DNA of 12,068 nucleotides, taken from Candidatus Zhuqueibacterota bacterium (GTDB lineage Bacteria > SM23-31). The notes beneath the pieces were generated by a model, which worked only from the letters and a program-made list of their open reading frames with translations, was not told the origin of the DNA and did not search any database. The stretch covers positions 1-12,068 of the forward strand of contig JADFON010000028.1 of assembly GCA_022562855.1 (NCBI GenBank), given 5' to 3'. Of the stretch, positions 5,244-12,068 are shown piece after piece. Made by a program: the position numbers and the translations under genes. Position 1 is the first letter of the stretch. Every line of letters begins with the position of its first letter.

Positions 5244-6590
5244 ATGAAAATACGTATACCCCGCGATGAACTAAAGATCGGAATGTTTATCGACCGAGCC
5301 GTCCTTGAAAGGTCAAACGAGTCGAAAACCGGTGTGGATTTTATCCAAAAAATATTGATTGACACGCCTGAGAAGCTCGCAAAATTAAGAAAGCAAAATC
5401 TGAAATTTCTCATAATTGATACCGCAAAAGCCCAGAAAATAGAACCGAAAAAAGTTGAAACGCCAAAACCGAAACCGGTAGAAAAACCGCCGGAGCCTGA
5501 AAAAGAACCTGAAGAGAAGCCTGTTGTCGAAAAAGTAGTGGAACCTGAACCGGAACCCGAAGAACCCCAGGAGGAAGAAAAACTTCTCGAATCGTTCGAT
5601 GATGATGATAAAAAGGGGGCAATGGGCGGTTCAGTCGTTCCTTTTGAAAAAGAACTTGAAAAAGCCCGTGAAATAAAGGAAGTCGCCGTTCAGCATGTTA
5701 AGAATATGCTTGAGGACGCGGCAAGCGGTAAAAGTTTCGACACAGAGCCTGCTAAAGAGCAAGTAAACGATATAGTAAAAAGTGTGTTTCGTAACAAAGA
5801 TGCAATGTTAAGCCTTACGAGATTAAAAAGTTTTGACGAATATACGTTCACCCATTGCGTAAATGTTACCGTTCTTGCTATTGCGTTAGCCCGTGAAACC
5901 GGTTTCTCAAAAAGCCAGGTTGAAATGATAGGATTAGGCGGAATGCTGCATGACGTGGGCAAGATGAAAGTACCTGATGAAATTTTGAACAAACCGGGTA
6001 AGTTAACTCCGGAGGAACGGCTTATAATACAAAAGCATACGACATGGGGTTACGATATTCTAAAAGACCGGAAAGACATCTCTGATGTAGCAAAACTAAT
6101 GGCGTTGGAACATCACGAGAGAATTGACGGCAGCGGATACCCGAACGGCAAAACAGAAGACCAGCTTCAACCGGAAAGTATGCTTACGGGAGTGGTGGAC
6201 GTTTATGACGCCCTGACAAGTGCGCGCGTATATAAACCGGGAATGCCCCCCCCGAACGCTCTTTCATTTATCAAATCAAAGGCAGAAACGGAATTCAGAC
6301 CCGAGTATGTAGAGAAATTCATGGAAGTTATCGGTATATTCCCGGTAGGCAGCGTAGTAGAATTCAATACCGGACAAGTAGGAATAGTGAAAGAAATTAA
6401 TAGAGACAATCTCTATGAGCCTAACGTAATTATGGTGATGAATGCGCGGAAGCAGAAGTTGGGGACAGGCAGGGTTGTGGAGTCATCGAAATATGAAAAC
6501 GCCGGTTTAAAGATCATCAGGTTTCACCACCCTGACGACTTTGGGATAAACGTAAGTGAGTATCTCGATTTGGACACTAAACGGATCTAA
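5244..6590 (+). CDS. HD-GYP domain protein with N-terminal DUF3391, probable cyclic-di-GMP phosphodiesterase
   Basis: HD-GYP enzymes hydrolyse cyclic-di-GMP, lowering the second messenger that favours attachment. The 448-residue protein starts with a DUF3391-like domain (about 1-63), followed by a Pro/Glu/Lys-rich linker (about 64-113), a short helical region and the HD-GYP domain (about 185-360). Key residues are present: His204, the HD pair His236-Asp237 in HDVGK, His265, His290-His291 and the GYP signature in HHERIDGSGYP (290-300), then Asp319 in VVDVYDALTS. The C-terminal part (FPVGSVVEFNTGQVGIV onward) is the usual small beta domain of this subfamily. No signal peptide or membrane segment is seen, so it should be cytoplasmic. 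AAGGA at 5230-5234 lies nine bases before the ATG. Eight C residues (6246-6253) code for Pro-Pro-Pro after the GYP motif. Catalytic activity is inferred from the intact motifs. Confidence 0.94.
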   Translation: MKIRIPRDELKIGMFIDRAVLERSNESKTGVDFIQKILIDTPEKLAKLRKQNLKFLIIDTAKAQKIEPKKVETPKPKPVEKPPEPEKEPEEKPVVEKVVEPEPEPEEPQEEEKLLESFDDDDKKGAMGGSVVPFEKELEKAREIKEVAVQHVKNMLEDAASGKSFDTEPAKEQVNDIVKSVFRNKDAMLSLTRLKSFDEYTFTHCVNVTVLAIALARETGFSKSQVEMIGLGGMLHDVGKMKVPDEILNKPGKLTPEERLIIQKHTTWGYDILKDRKDISDVAKLMALEHHERIDGSGYPNGKTEDQLQPESMLTGVVDVYDALTSARVYKPGMPPPNALSFIKSKAETEFRPEYVEKFMEVIGIFPVGSVVEFNTGQVGIVKEINRDNLYEPNVIMVMNARKQKLGTGRVVESSKYENAGLKIIRFHHPDDFGINVSEYLDLDTKRI

Positions 6591-7543
6591 AAACCTCCCC
6601 CTTTTTTCTTCAGAAATTTTTCCATTTTCTCTTTTGTATCCGTCAATGCTTTTATCTGCTTTTTGCTCTCAACCGCAAATTCAGAATCGGGTTCGAGTTC
6701 TATCACTTTCTTAAAATGCTCTATCGGCGTATCGTAATCGTCCTTATCTTTCTTCTTATAAGCCTGCGCCATATAAAAGATAGGCTCAGCAGAATCGGGT
6801 TTAAGCATCATAGCATAACCGAATGCCAGTATAGCGTCCCACATTTCCAATACAGCGCCTCGCTTCAGATGATGCCTGCCTTCTGACAAATAATGATAAT
6901 ATTTTGCTTTTTTGTGGTCGGGTTTAAGTTCAAAAATCTTTTTGAAAGATTCTGCCGCTTCATAAAAATATGTCCCATTATATTCTTCCATTGCACCGGC
7001 AAAAAGCTCCTCGGCTTCGTGGTTCAACTCAAGCAGTTTTCTAAATTCTTCCGGTTCTTCCCTCGAATCCGGATTTTTCTCTTTAATGAGTTTATAATTA
7101 TCAATTGCCTTGTCAAATTCGCCCACTTTCCCATAAAGTTGGGTCAGGGCGTCTAAAACCGGCATGTAATCCGGGTGTTCCGATTTTATTTTTTCGTAAA
7201 TTGCAAGCGCATCCCGGTGTTTTTCGATGAATTCCAGGTATTTTCCTTTTCCAAATGTGGCTTCAATTATGCGCGATTCTGCAATCTTCCAGCCTGGTTT
7301 GTAAGCAAGGGCATTCTTATAGGAAGCTACCGCTTTATCAAATTGTTTATCCCCGCGGTAGGCGTCACCCAGCCTGAGATAGGCTTCATAGTTGTCAGGA
7401 AAATGATCTAAAATATCAGTAAATTCCACAATCGCATCTTCATAATTTTCATGCGATAGCAGCTCATCTCCCTTATTATACATTCCTGAACATTTTATCA
7501 TAAATAAAGCTAAAAGAATACAGGCAACTTTATAAATTTTCAT
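6587..7543 (-). CDS. Tetratricopeptide repeat protein, possible lipoprotein
   Basis: TPR proteins are helical scaffolds for protein contacts. The 318-residue product has TPR-like helix pairs across most of its length, for example YNKGDELLSHENYEDAIVEF (22-41), YLRLGDAYRGDKQFDKAVASY (55-75), the region around GKVGEFDKAIDNYKLIKEK (138-156), EAAESFKKIFELKPDHKKA (195-213) and TPIEHFKKVIELEPDS (272-287). The N-terminus MKIYKVACILLALFMIKCSG is a short signal peptide; Cys18 could be lipidated, but Lys at -1 is atypical. An ATG at 7564 is in frame, but GGAAGG six bases before the ATG at 7543 lies inside that extension, so 7543 is the better start. The stop overlaps the convergent HD-GYP stop by 4 bases (6587-6590). 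The partner is unknown; a cell-envelope role is inference. Confidence 0.86.
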   Translation of the reverse strand: MKIYKVACILLALFMIKCSGMYNKGDELLSHENYEDAIVEFTDILDHFPDNYEAYLRLGDAYRGDKQFDKAVASYKNALAYKPGWKIAESRIIEATFGKGKYLEFIEKHRDALAIYEKIKSEHPDYMPVLDALTQLYGKVGEFDKAIDNYKLIKEKNPDSREEPEEFRKLLELNHEAEELFAGAMEEYNGTYFYEAAESFKKIFELKPDHKKAKYYHYLSEGRHHLKRGAVLEMWDAILAFGYAMMLKPDSAEPIFYMAQAYKKKDKDDYDTPIEHFKKVIELEPDSEFAVESKKQIKALTDTKEKMEKFLKKKGGGF

Positions 7544-7689
7544 TATCATCCTTCCAAAGTACACAAATTAAAGCCTTGAATTCCACATCAAAACATCACA
7601 ATACAATATAAATAAAAATTTATTCTAATATTTAAATATTTTTATCGATTACAGTAAAAATAATAAAGGGCTGGCGAACTACTAATAAC

Positions 7690-7718
7690 TTGACATTAAG
7701 GGAAAAAATCGTTAAAAT
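7690..7718 (+). promoter_or_regulatory. Sigma70-type promoter for the aldehyde dehydrogenase gene
   Basis: A perfect TTGACA (7690-7695) is followed after exactly 17 bases by TAAAAT (7713-7718), a 5 of 6 match to the -10 consensus. The predicted start near 7725 gives a leader of about 70 bases before the ATG at 7798. The divergent gap (7544-7797) is AT-rich and contains no gene; it also has a 14-base AT-only palindrome at 7627-7640, which may be chance. Confidence 0.55.
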
Positions 7719-7797
7719 AATTGGCTTGATAACATTGAGAAATATCTTGTCTATACTTAATATTTTCATACATTTGCAACTTTAATTCGGGCTGGTA

Positions 7798-9282
7798 ATG
7801 GAGACATATTTTAACCACATTAACGGTGAGTGGACGGAAAGTTCGACTGCTGAAAGATTTGACAATAGAAATCCGGCGAATTGGAACGAGATTATCGGGA
7901 CTTTTCCGAAATCTGATAAAAAAGATGTGGATGCAGCGGTAAGATCGGCGAGGTCAGCATACTCCGATTGGCGGTTAACTCCTGCGCCCAAAAGAGGTGA
8001 ATACCTCAAAGTGGTTGGCGACATAATGACCGAACGAAAAGAAGAACTTGCACGGTTGATGACGCGTGAGATGGGCAAAGTACTCAAAGAGACTCGAGGA
8101 GACGTCCAAGAAGGTATCGATACTGCCTATTATGCCGCTACAGAAGGAAGAAGATTGTTTGGTCGCAACGCACCCTCTGAAATGCCAAACAAAGTCAACC
8201 TTACTTTTAGAATGCCGATTGGGGTAGCCGGTATCATTACACCCTGGAATTTTCCGATGGCGATACCTACCTGGAAAATTTTCCCTGCTTTGGTATGCGG
8301 CAATACTGTGGTCTTTAAACCGGCAAGCGACACACCGGCGACGGCGACAGAATTCGTGAAGATTCTACTTGAAGCCGGCATTCCGCCAAATGTTGTCAAT
8401 ATAGTCCACGGTACCGGAAGCGGAGTCGGCGCGCCGATTGTAAATCATCCCGATATTAACGTAATATCATTTACCGGTTCATCCGCTGTCGGAAAATCCA
8501 TAGCCGCGTCATGCGGTACTCAATTAAAAAGGGTGTCATTGGAATTGGGTGGGAAAAATGCCCAGATCGTTATGGATGACGCTGATTTAGACCTCGCTCT
8601 CGATGGGGTGCTCTGGGGTGCATTCGGAACTACCGGTCAGAGATGTACCGAGACAAGCAGAATTATTCTGCATAAAAAAATTTATGATACTTTTATAGAT
8701 AAGCTGGTTGTCAGGACAGAAGCGTTAAAACTTGGAAACGGATTGAACGAAGATGCGGAAGTCGGACCGTTCATTAACGAGGGTCAACGGGAAACGGTCG
8801 AAAAATATGTTGAAATAGGAAAAAAGGAAGGGGCGGATATCCTCTGTGGCGGCGAACGGGCAGAAAGTGGAGATTTGGCGGACGGGTTCTTTTATAAACC
8901 GACAATATTTGGCGGTGTAGACCAAAACATGACCATCGCACAGGAAGAAATATTCGGCCCCGTACTTTCGGTAATTAAAATCGGTTCTCTGGAAGAAGCG
9001 ATTTCTGTTTTGAATAACTCGATTTACGGGCTTTCGTCCTCAATATATACATGGGACATAAATTCCGCTTTCACCGCTATGAGGGATATAGAAGCGGGAA
9101 TCACGTATGTCAACGGTCCAACCATTGGCGCGGAGTGTCATATGCCGTTCGGTGGAATGAAAGAAACAGGCAATGGTCACCGTGAGGGCGGTTGGGAAGT
9201 GTACGAATTTTACAGTGAAACAAAGACTATATATGTTGACTTTTCAGGGAAATTGCAGAAAGCCCAGATTGATAACAGGTGA
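7798..9282 (+). CDS. NAD(P)+-dependent aldehyde dehydrogenase
   Basis: The enzyme oxidises an aldehyde to a carboxylate (or a semialdehyde to a dicarboxylate) with NAD(P)+. All ALDH landmarks are in place over 494 residues: GVAGIITPWNFPMAIP (Asn151), VVFKP (Lys174), the Rossmann FTGSS (225-229), SLELGGKN (general base Glu249), the nucleophile in GQRCTETSRI (Cys283) and EEIFGP (Glu384). The C-terminal CHMPFGGMKETGNGHREGG is also a family motif. Overall it resembles the 2,5-dioxovalerate/alpha-ketoglutarate-semialdehyde and amino-semialdehyde groups more than acetaldehyde enzymes, but the substrate cannot be fixed by eye. No signal peptide is seen. The Shine-Dalgarno is weak (a G-rich stretch only); the ATG fits the family N-terminus (YFNHINGEW). 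nadE follows after 52 bases. Confidence 0.95.
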   Translation: METYFNHINGEWTESSTAERFDNRNPANWNEIIGTFPKSDKKDVDAAVRSARSAYSDWRLTPAPKRGEYLKVVGDIMTERKEELARLMTREMGKVLKETRGDVQEGIDTAYYAATEGRRLFGRNAPSEMPNKVNLTFRMPIGVAGIITPWNFPMAIPTWKIFPALVCGNTVVFKPASDTPATATEFVKILLEAGIPPNVVNIVHGTGSGVGAPIVNHPDINVISFTGSSAVGKSIAASCGTQLKRVSLELGGKNAQIVMDDADLDLALDGVLWGAFGTTGQRCTETSRIILHKKIYDTFIDKLVVRTEALKLGNGLNEDAEVGPFINEGQRETVEKYVEIGKKEGADILCGGERAESGDLADGFFYKPTIFGGVDQNMTIAQEEIFGPVLSVIKIGSLEEAISVLNNSIYGLSSSIYTWDINSAFTAMRDIEAGITYVNGPTIGAECHMPFGGMKETGNGHREGGWEVYEFYSETKTIYVDFSGKLQKAQIDNR

Positions 9283-9334
9283 TCTTCGGTACTGCTGTTA
9301 GAGATGATATTGTATAATATTTAGTTGCTATGTA

Positions 9335-10198
9335 ATGCCGGAAAAATCAAATCAATCCAAGTCACCGGTGGTCGTCGATTTGTCTATCGATGCGGAAATC
9401 GTCGCAAAGATATTGACCGGATTCATAAAAGACTGTTTTGATAAGACAAAAAGTAAAAAAGCTGTAATAGGACTGTCCGGAGGATTGGATTCTTCCATTG
9501 TTGCCTCTCTTGCTGTGAGAGGAATAGGTGCGCAGAAGGTGCTTGGTGTAATTTTACCCTACAAGCTAAGCGCAAAAGAAAGCAGGAACGATGCGGAAAC
9601 CATCGCGAATCTTCTTGGAATTCAAATTGAGATAATTGAAGTTACACCAATGGTTGACGCATTCGTTGAAAATTTTCCTGTTGACAATTCCGAACGTATC
9701 GCAAATGTTATAGCAAGACAGCGAATGATCGTATTGTATGATATTTCCGCACGTGAAAGCGGGCTTGTTTTGGGAACCAGCAACAAATCCGAACTGATGC
9801 TCGGTTATGGAACAATATTTGGCGACCTTGCCTCCGCTATCAATCCTGTAGGCGACTTGTACAAAACTCAAATGAGACAGTTAGCCGAATTCCTTGAGAT
9901 TCCGGCTACAATACGATCCAAATCTCCGACAGCCGACCTCATTGAGGGGCAAACAGACGAATCGGACCTTGGTTTTACCTATGACGAGGTTGACAGACTG
10001 TTATATCTCTGGGTGGATAAAAGATGCTCAGAATCCGATTTAGAGGATTATGGATTCGAAAGCGATTATATAAGAGATGTTATCATGCGTGTCCGCCGGA
10101 ATCATTTCAAAAGAATTCCACCGTTAATCGGGAAAATATCCGCGCGAACAGTAGGTCATGAATTCCGATATCCCTGGGATTGGTCAACCACAAATTAA
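9335..10198 (+). CDS. nadE: NH3-dependent NAD+ synthetase
   Basis: NadE makes the last step of NAD+ synthesis: nicotinic acid adenine dinucleotide is adenylated with ATP and amidated with ammonia. The 287-residue protein has the ATP-pyrophosphatase P-loop VIGLSGGLDSS (45-54), the GTSNKSELMLGYGTIFGD motif (147-164) and SPTADLIEGQTDESDLGFTYDEVD (197-220), all diagnostic of NadE. The glutaminase (nitrilase-like) domain of the larger NadE forms is absent, so free ammonia, or a separate amidotransferase, should be the nitrogen donor. There is no clear Shine-Dalgarno before the ATG at 9335. A TATAAT at 9313-9318 lacks a matching -35, so read-through from the aldehyde dehydrogenase promoter is more likely. 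Its placement next to an NAD(P)-dependent dehydrogenase is suggestive but not proof of a link. Confidence 0.96.
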   Translation: MPEKSNQSKSPVVVDLSIDAEIVAKILTGFIKDCFDKTKSKKAVIGLSGGLDSSIVASLAVRGIGAQKVLGVILPYKLSAKESRNDAETIANLLGIQIEIIEVTPMVDAFVENFPVDNSERIANVIARQRMIVLYDISARESGLVLGTSNKSELMLGYGTIFGDLASAINPVGDLYKTQMRQLAEFLEIPATIRSKSPTADLIEGQTDESDLGFTYDEVDRLLYLWVDKRCSESDLEDYGFESDYIRDVIMRVRRNHFKRIPPLIGKISARTVGHEFRYPWDWSTTN

Positions 10199-10237
10199 AC
10201 ACCGCTTTTAAATAATTTTCAATTAAAAAAATAAACA

Positions 10238-10351
10238 CAGTACTTTTGTATTTTCTACCATTTAGATGCTGAAATCCCAAAAAACAAGGGACCACTACGT
10301 TGCCCCTTATTTGAGGTTTCGGAATCTTTTTCAATAATTACAAAAGTACTG
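10238..10351. repeat. 114-base nested imperfect palindrome, MITE-like or structured RNA
   Basis: The 13-base ends CAGTACTTTTGTA (10238-10250) and TACAAAAGTACTG (10339-10351) are perfect inverted repeats. Inside, 10264-10278 pairs with 10313-10327 (11 Watson-Crick and 2 G-T pairs of 15), then 10282-10290 pairs with 10304-10312 (8 of 9), leaving a 13-base loop. The whole element can fold as one long hairpin with one large internal loop (13 against 11 bases). It fills the middle of the 242-base gap between nadE and rsmI, which holds no gene. A decayed miniature inverted-repeat transposon is the simplest reading; a structured RNA is the alternative. No T-run follows, so it is not a classical terminator. 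Confidence 0.6.
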
Positions 10352-10440
10352 ATATACAATTAGAAACAACCGGGCATTTGTTGAGTAAATACAAAAAATT
10401 TGTTGTCCCAAAATGAATAATTACCGAAACTTACCCACTA

Positions 10441-11172
10441 ATGAGCGATTCACGACATTTAAAGAGTGAAGATATAAAAAGCTCCGGAGCAGGTGGGACC
10501 CTTTATGTCGTTTCTACGCCTATAGGAAATCTTGGCGATATTACGCACAGAGCGGTAGAAACTCTGAAAACGGCGGATTTGATAGCGGCAGAGGATACGA
10601 GAAGAGCTTCGATTATTGCAAAGAAATTTGAAATTACAACACCGAGGCTTAGTTATCATGAATATAACGCACAAAAAAGAATACCGCAATTTCTTCGAAG
10701 GCTGAAGGCAGGAGAAAACATTGCGCTCATATCCGATGCAGGGACGCCGGGGATTTCGGACCCGGGGTTTAAGCTGATAAGAAATTGTATTGAAAAGGAG
10801 ATATCGGTAACAGCCATACCCGGAGCATCCGCTTTCCTACCGGCATTAGTGGTTTCCGGTTTGCCGACTGACCGGTTTGTTTTCGAGGGATTTTTGCCTG
10901 TCAAAAAGGGGAGGAAAACAAGGCTGGAATTCTTGATTAATGAGAAAAGGACTATAATTTTTTATGAATCTCCGCACAGGTTGCTGCGGACAGTCAAGGA
11001 TTTGTGTGAGTATTTTGGTGAGCGGCAATTGGTCATTGTAAGAGAACTGACAAAATTATACGAAGAAATCATACGGACTACGACAACAGATGCGGTTCAA
11101 TTATTAGAAAAAAGAAAATTAAAAGGTGAATTTGTTCTGGTTGTTCACGGCGCTCCAAAAAAATCAGGTTAA
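10441..11172 (+). CDS. rsmI: 16S rRNA (cytidine-1402-2'-O)-methyltransferase RsmI
   Basis: RsmI methylates the ribose 2'-OH of C1402 in 16S rRNA, in the ribosomal decoding centre, using S-adenosylmethionine. The 243-residue protein shows the tetrapyrrole-methylase fold of the family: TLYVVSTPIGNLGDIT (20-35), AAEDTRR (49-55), ISDAGTPGISDPG (97-109), TAIPGASA (124-131) and FYESPHR (174-180). It is shorter than E. coli RsmI (286), ending soon after FVLVVHGA, so the C-terminal extension is missing; shortened forms occur in other phyla. About 19 residues precede the conserved core, and no Shine-Dalgarno is seen before the ATG; an in-frame stop at 10414 rules out a much longer product. The next gene starts 43 bases downstream with no terminator between, so they are probably co-transcribed. 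Confidence 0.95.
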   Translation: MSDSRHLKSEDIKSSGAGGTLYVVSTPIGNLGDITHRAVETLKTADLIAAEDTRRASIIAKKFEITTPRLSYHEYNAQKRIPQFLRRLKAGENIALISDAGTPGISDPGFKLIRNCIEKEISVTAIPGASAFLPALVVSGLPTDRFVFEGFLPVKKGRKTRLEFLINEKRTIIFYESPHRLLRTVKDLCEYFGERQLVIVRELTKLYEEIIRTTTTDAVQLLEKRKLKGEFVLVVHGAPKKSG

Positions 11173-11215
11173 TGATTAATTCCAATAATATTTTTAACAT
11201 CTGAGGGATTATTTG

Positions 11216-11914
11216 ATGAAAATATTGCCAAAAGGCGTTCAAAATTGGTATCTGAATTTAATAGAGCCGATGGTCAAATTTTTTATCCGGCTGGAAATCA
11301 ACCCAAATCACTTTACTACGTTCGGTTTTATAATTCAAGTTATCGCCGTTTATTTTTTAGCCACGGGAAATTTCCTCATTGGTGGAATATTTATATGGGT
11401 TTCGGGTACCAGCGACATCATTGACGGCAAAATTGCACGATCGAGAAAAGTAGGAACAAAGTTCGGCGCTCTCTACGATTCCACTTTAGACCGCTACGCT
11501 GAATTTGCAATATACTTTGGATTCGGATTTTTCTTTATCAAGAATGAAGACTATCTTTTTTCGGCTGTTACCTTTATAGCCCTCGGAGGTTCACTCATGA
11601 CGAGTTATATCCGTGCCCGAAGTGAAGCTCTTAATTTGTTTTGTAAAGTTGGAATGATGCAAAGACCGGAGAGAATTGTGTATTTGGGAGGGGCTTCCAT
11701 TATTTCAAGTATTTCATGGGTTGCAATAATCCCAATAAAAATTGTACTTATTATGGTAGCAGTATTGGCAAATATTACAGCAGTACAAAGAATGAAATAT
11801 GTCTATTATTTGACTGATAAGGGTCGCGAATTAATGCCAACCGATCCGCAAAAAGAGGAACCGTTCCACTCTGCGGAGCGCGAAAAACCGGACGGGGATG
11901 ACATTGATGAATGA
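11216..11914 (+). CDS. CDP-alcohol phosphatidyltransferase family membrane protein (inositol-phosphate lipid synthase-like)
   Basis: These integral membrane enzymes swap the CMP of a CDP-alcohol, usually CDP-diacylglycerol, for another alcohol to make phospholipid. The full motif D-x2-D-G-x2-A-R-x8-G-x3-D-x3-D is present: Asp67, Asp70, Gly71, Ala74, Arg75, Gly84, Asp88, Asp92. About five to six hydrophobic segments span roughly 34-62, 95-125 and 155-187, and an acidic hydrophilic tail ends in DGDDIDE. SYIRARSEAL (130-139) and CKVGMMQRPER (143-153) resemble phosphatidylinositol-phosphate and archaetidylinositol-phosphate synthases, so inositol 1-phosphate is the most likely acceptor; glycerol 3-phosphate (PgsA) is the main alternative. 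The ATG at 11216 is preferred to a TTG at 11213 because GAGGGA (11203-11208) stands seven bases before it. Confidence 0.91.
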   Translation: MKILPKGVQNWYLNLIEPMVKFFIRLEINPNHFTTFGFIIQVIAVYFLATGNFLIGGIFIWVSGTSDIIDGKIARSRKVGTKFGALYDSTLDRYAEFAIYFGFGFFFIKNEDYLFSAVTFIALGGSLMTSYIRARSEALNLFCKVGMMQRPERIVYLGGASIISSISWVAIIPIKIVLIMVAVLANITAVQRMKYVYYLTDKGRELMPTDPQKEEPFHSAEREKPDGDDIDE

Positions 11915-12034
11915 GTGGTCTGCCTGTGCCGTTTTTGGTGGGTGTGAAATTTTATCGAATTTTAGATCATTACATCTGAATTCTGTGTTGCCCGCGAATT
12001 ACATAAATACGAAAACAATTAATCGGAGGCGATG

Positions 12035-12068
12035 ATGTCGAACAATGGGTTGTCGATAGAAACAACAA
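12035..12068 (+). CDS. Start of a gene cut by the right edge
   Basis: A strong Shine-Dalgarno GGAGG (12025-12029) stands five bases before an ATG at 12035; another ATG at 12032 is only two bases away and less likely. The frame is open to the edge and begins MSNNGLSIETT. Eleven residues are too few to assign a family. It lies 120 bases after the CDP-alcohol phosphatidyltransferase gene on the same strand, so a shared lipid pathway is possible. The 120-base gap shows no clear terminator. Confidence 0.55.
   Translation, partial: MSNNGLSIETT

Noticed and set aside
5598-5616. DDDDK sequence in the HD-GYP protein as a protease site
   Set aside because: It is part of an acidic linker and has no biological context here; coincidence.
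7627-7640. AATATTTAAATATT, a 14-base perfect palindrome in the divergent TPR/aldehyde dehydrogenase gap
   Set aside because: It is purely A/T within a very AT-rich region, where such palindromes are expected by chance.
9313-9318. TATAAT just before nadE
   Set aside because: No -35-like hexamer at 16-18 bases, and the leader would be about 10 bases without a ribosome-binding site; not supported as a promoter.
11911-11979. 22-codon open frame overlapping the stop of the CDP-alcohol phosphatidyltransferase by ATGA
   Set aside because: The overlap suggests coupling, but the product (MSGLPVPFLVG...) is very short, has no recognisable feature and cannot be supported without comparison.

Overview
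The window looks like ordinary bacterial chromosome of moderate, slightly AT-leaning composition, densely coding on both strands. It holds eleven complete genes, one clear gene start cut by the right edge and a doubtful fragment at the left edge. Shine-Dalgarno sequences precede several genes (tpx, iscA, the HD-GYP gene, the TPR gene, the CDP-alcohol phosphotransferase and the right-edge gene). With two exported, probably lipid-anchored proteins, a complex I subunit and an IscS-type desulfurase, this fits a Gram-negative-like bacterium. An FCB-group or related candidate phylum is a guess from overall impression only; no marker gene here settles it.

Layout. Positions 1-335 hold a doubtful gene fragment on the minus strand and a pair of inverted, REP-like hairpins. 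Positions 348-3119 carry four plus-strand genes in a row: iscS (cysteine desulfurase), an A-type Fe-S carrier (iscA), tpx (thiol peroxidase) and a stand-alone nuoI (two 4Fe-4S ferredoxin-like subunit of complex I). Iron-sulfur assembly, peroxide defence and an Fe-S redox protein therefore lie side by side. A probable terminator follows. A minus-strand gene for an exported zinc amidohydrolase of the N-acyl-D-amino-acid deacylase type (3283-4860) faces this group. A 383-base, AT-rich intergenic region with one hairpin separates it from a divergent HD-GYP gene (5244-6590), which probably encodes a cyclic-di-GMP phosphodiesterase. That gene converges, with a 4-base overlap, on a minus-strand gene for a TPR protein with a lipoprotein-like N-terminus.

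From 7690 on everything reads on the plus strand: a good sigma70-type promoter, an aldehyde dehydrogenase, ammonia-dependent NAD+ synthetase (nadE), a 114-base imperfect palindrome, rsmI (16S rRNA ribose methyltransferase), a CDP-alcohol phosphatidyltransferase resembling inositol-phosphate lipid synthases, and the first 11 codons of another gene. An NAD-consuming dehydrogenase next to nadE is a plausible functional pair.

Most of the window is core metabolism and housekeeping. No CRISPR array, tRNA, rRNA, transposase gene or phage gene was seen. The best candidates for undescribed features are non-coding: the REP-like twin hairpin with compensatory base changes (216-274), the 114-base nested palindrome with 13-base perfect terminal arms (10238-10351), and a 13-base palindrome sitting on an extended -10 promoter between iscS and iscA (1580-1592). 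A tract of eight C residues inside the HD-GYP gene is a possible slippage site.
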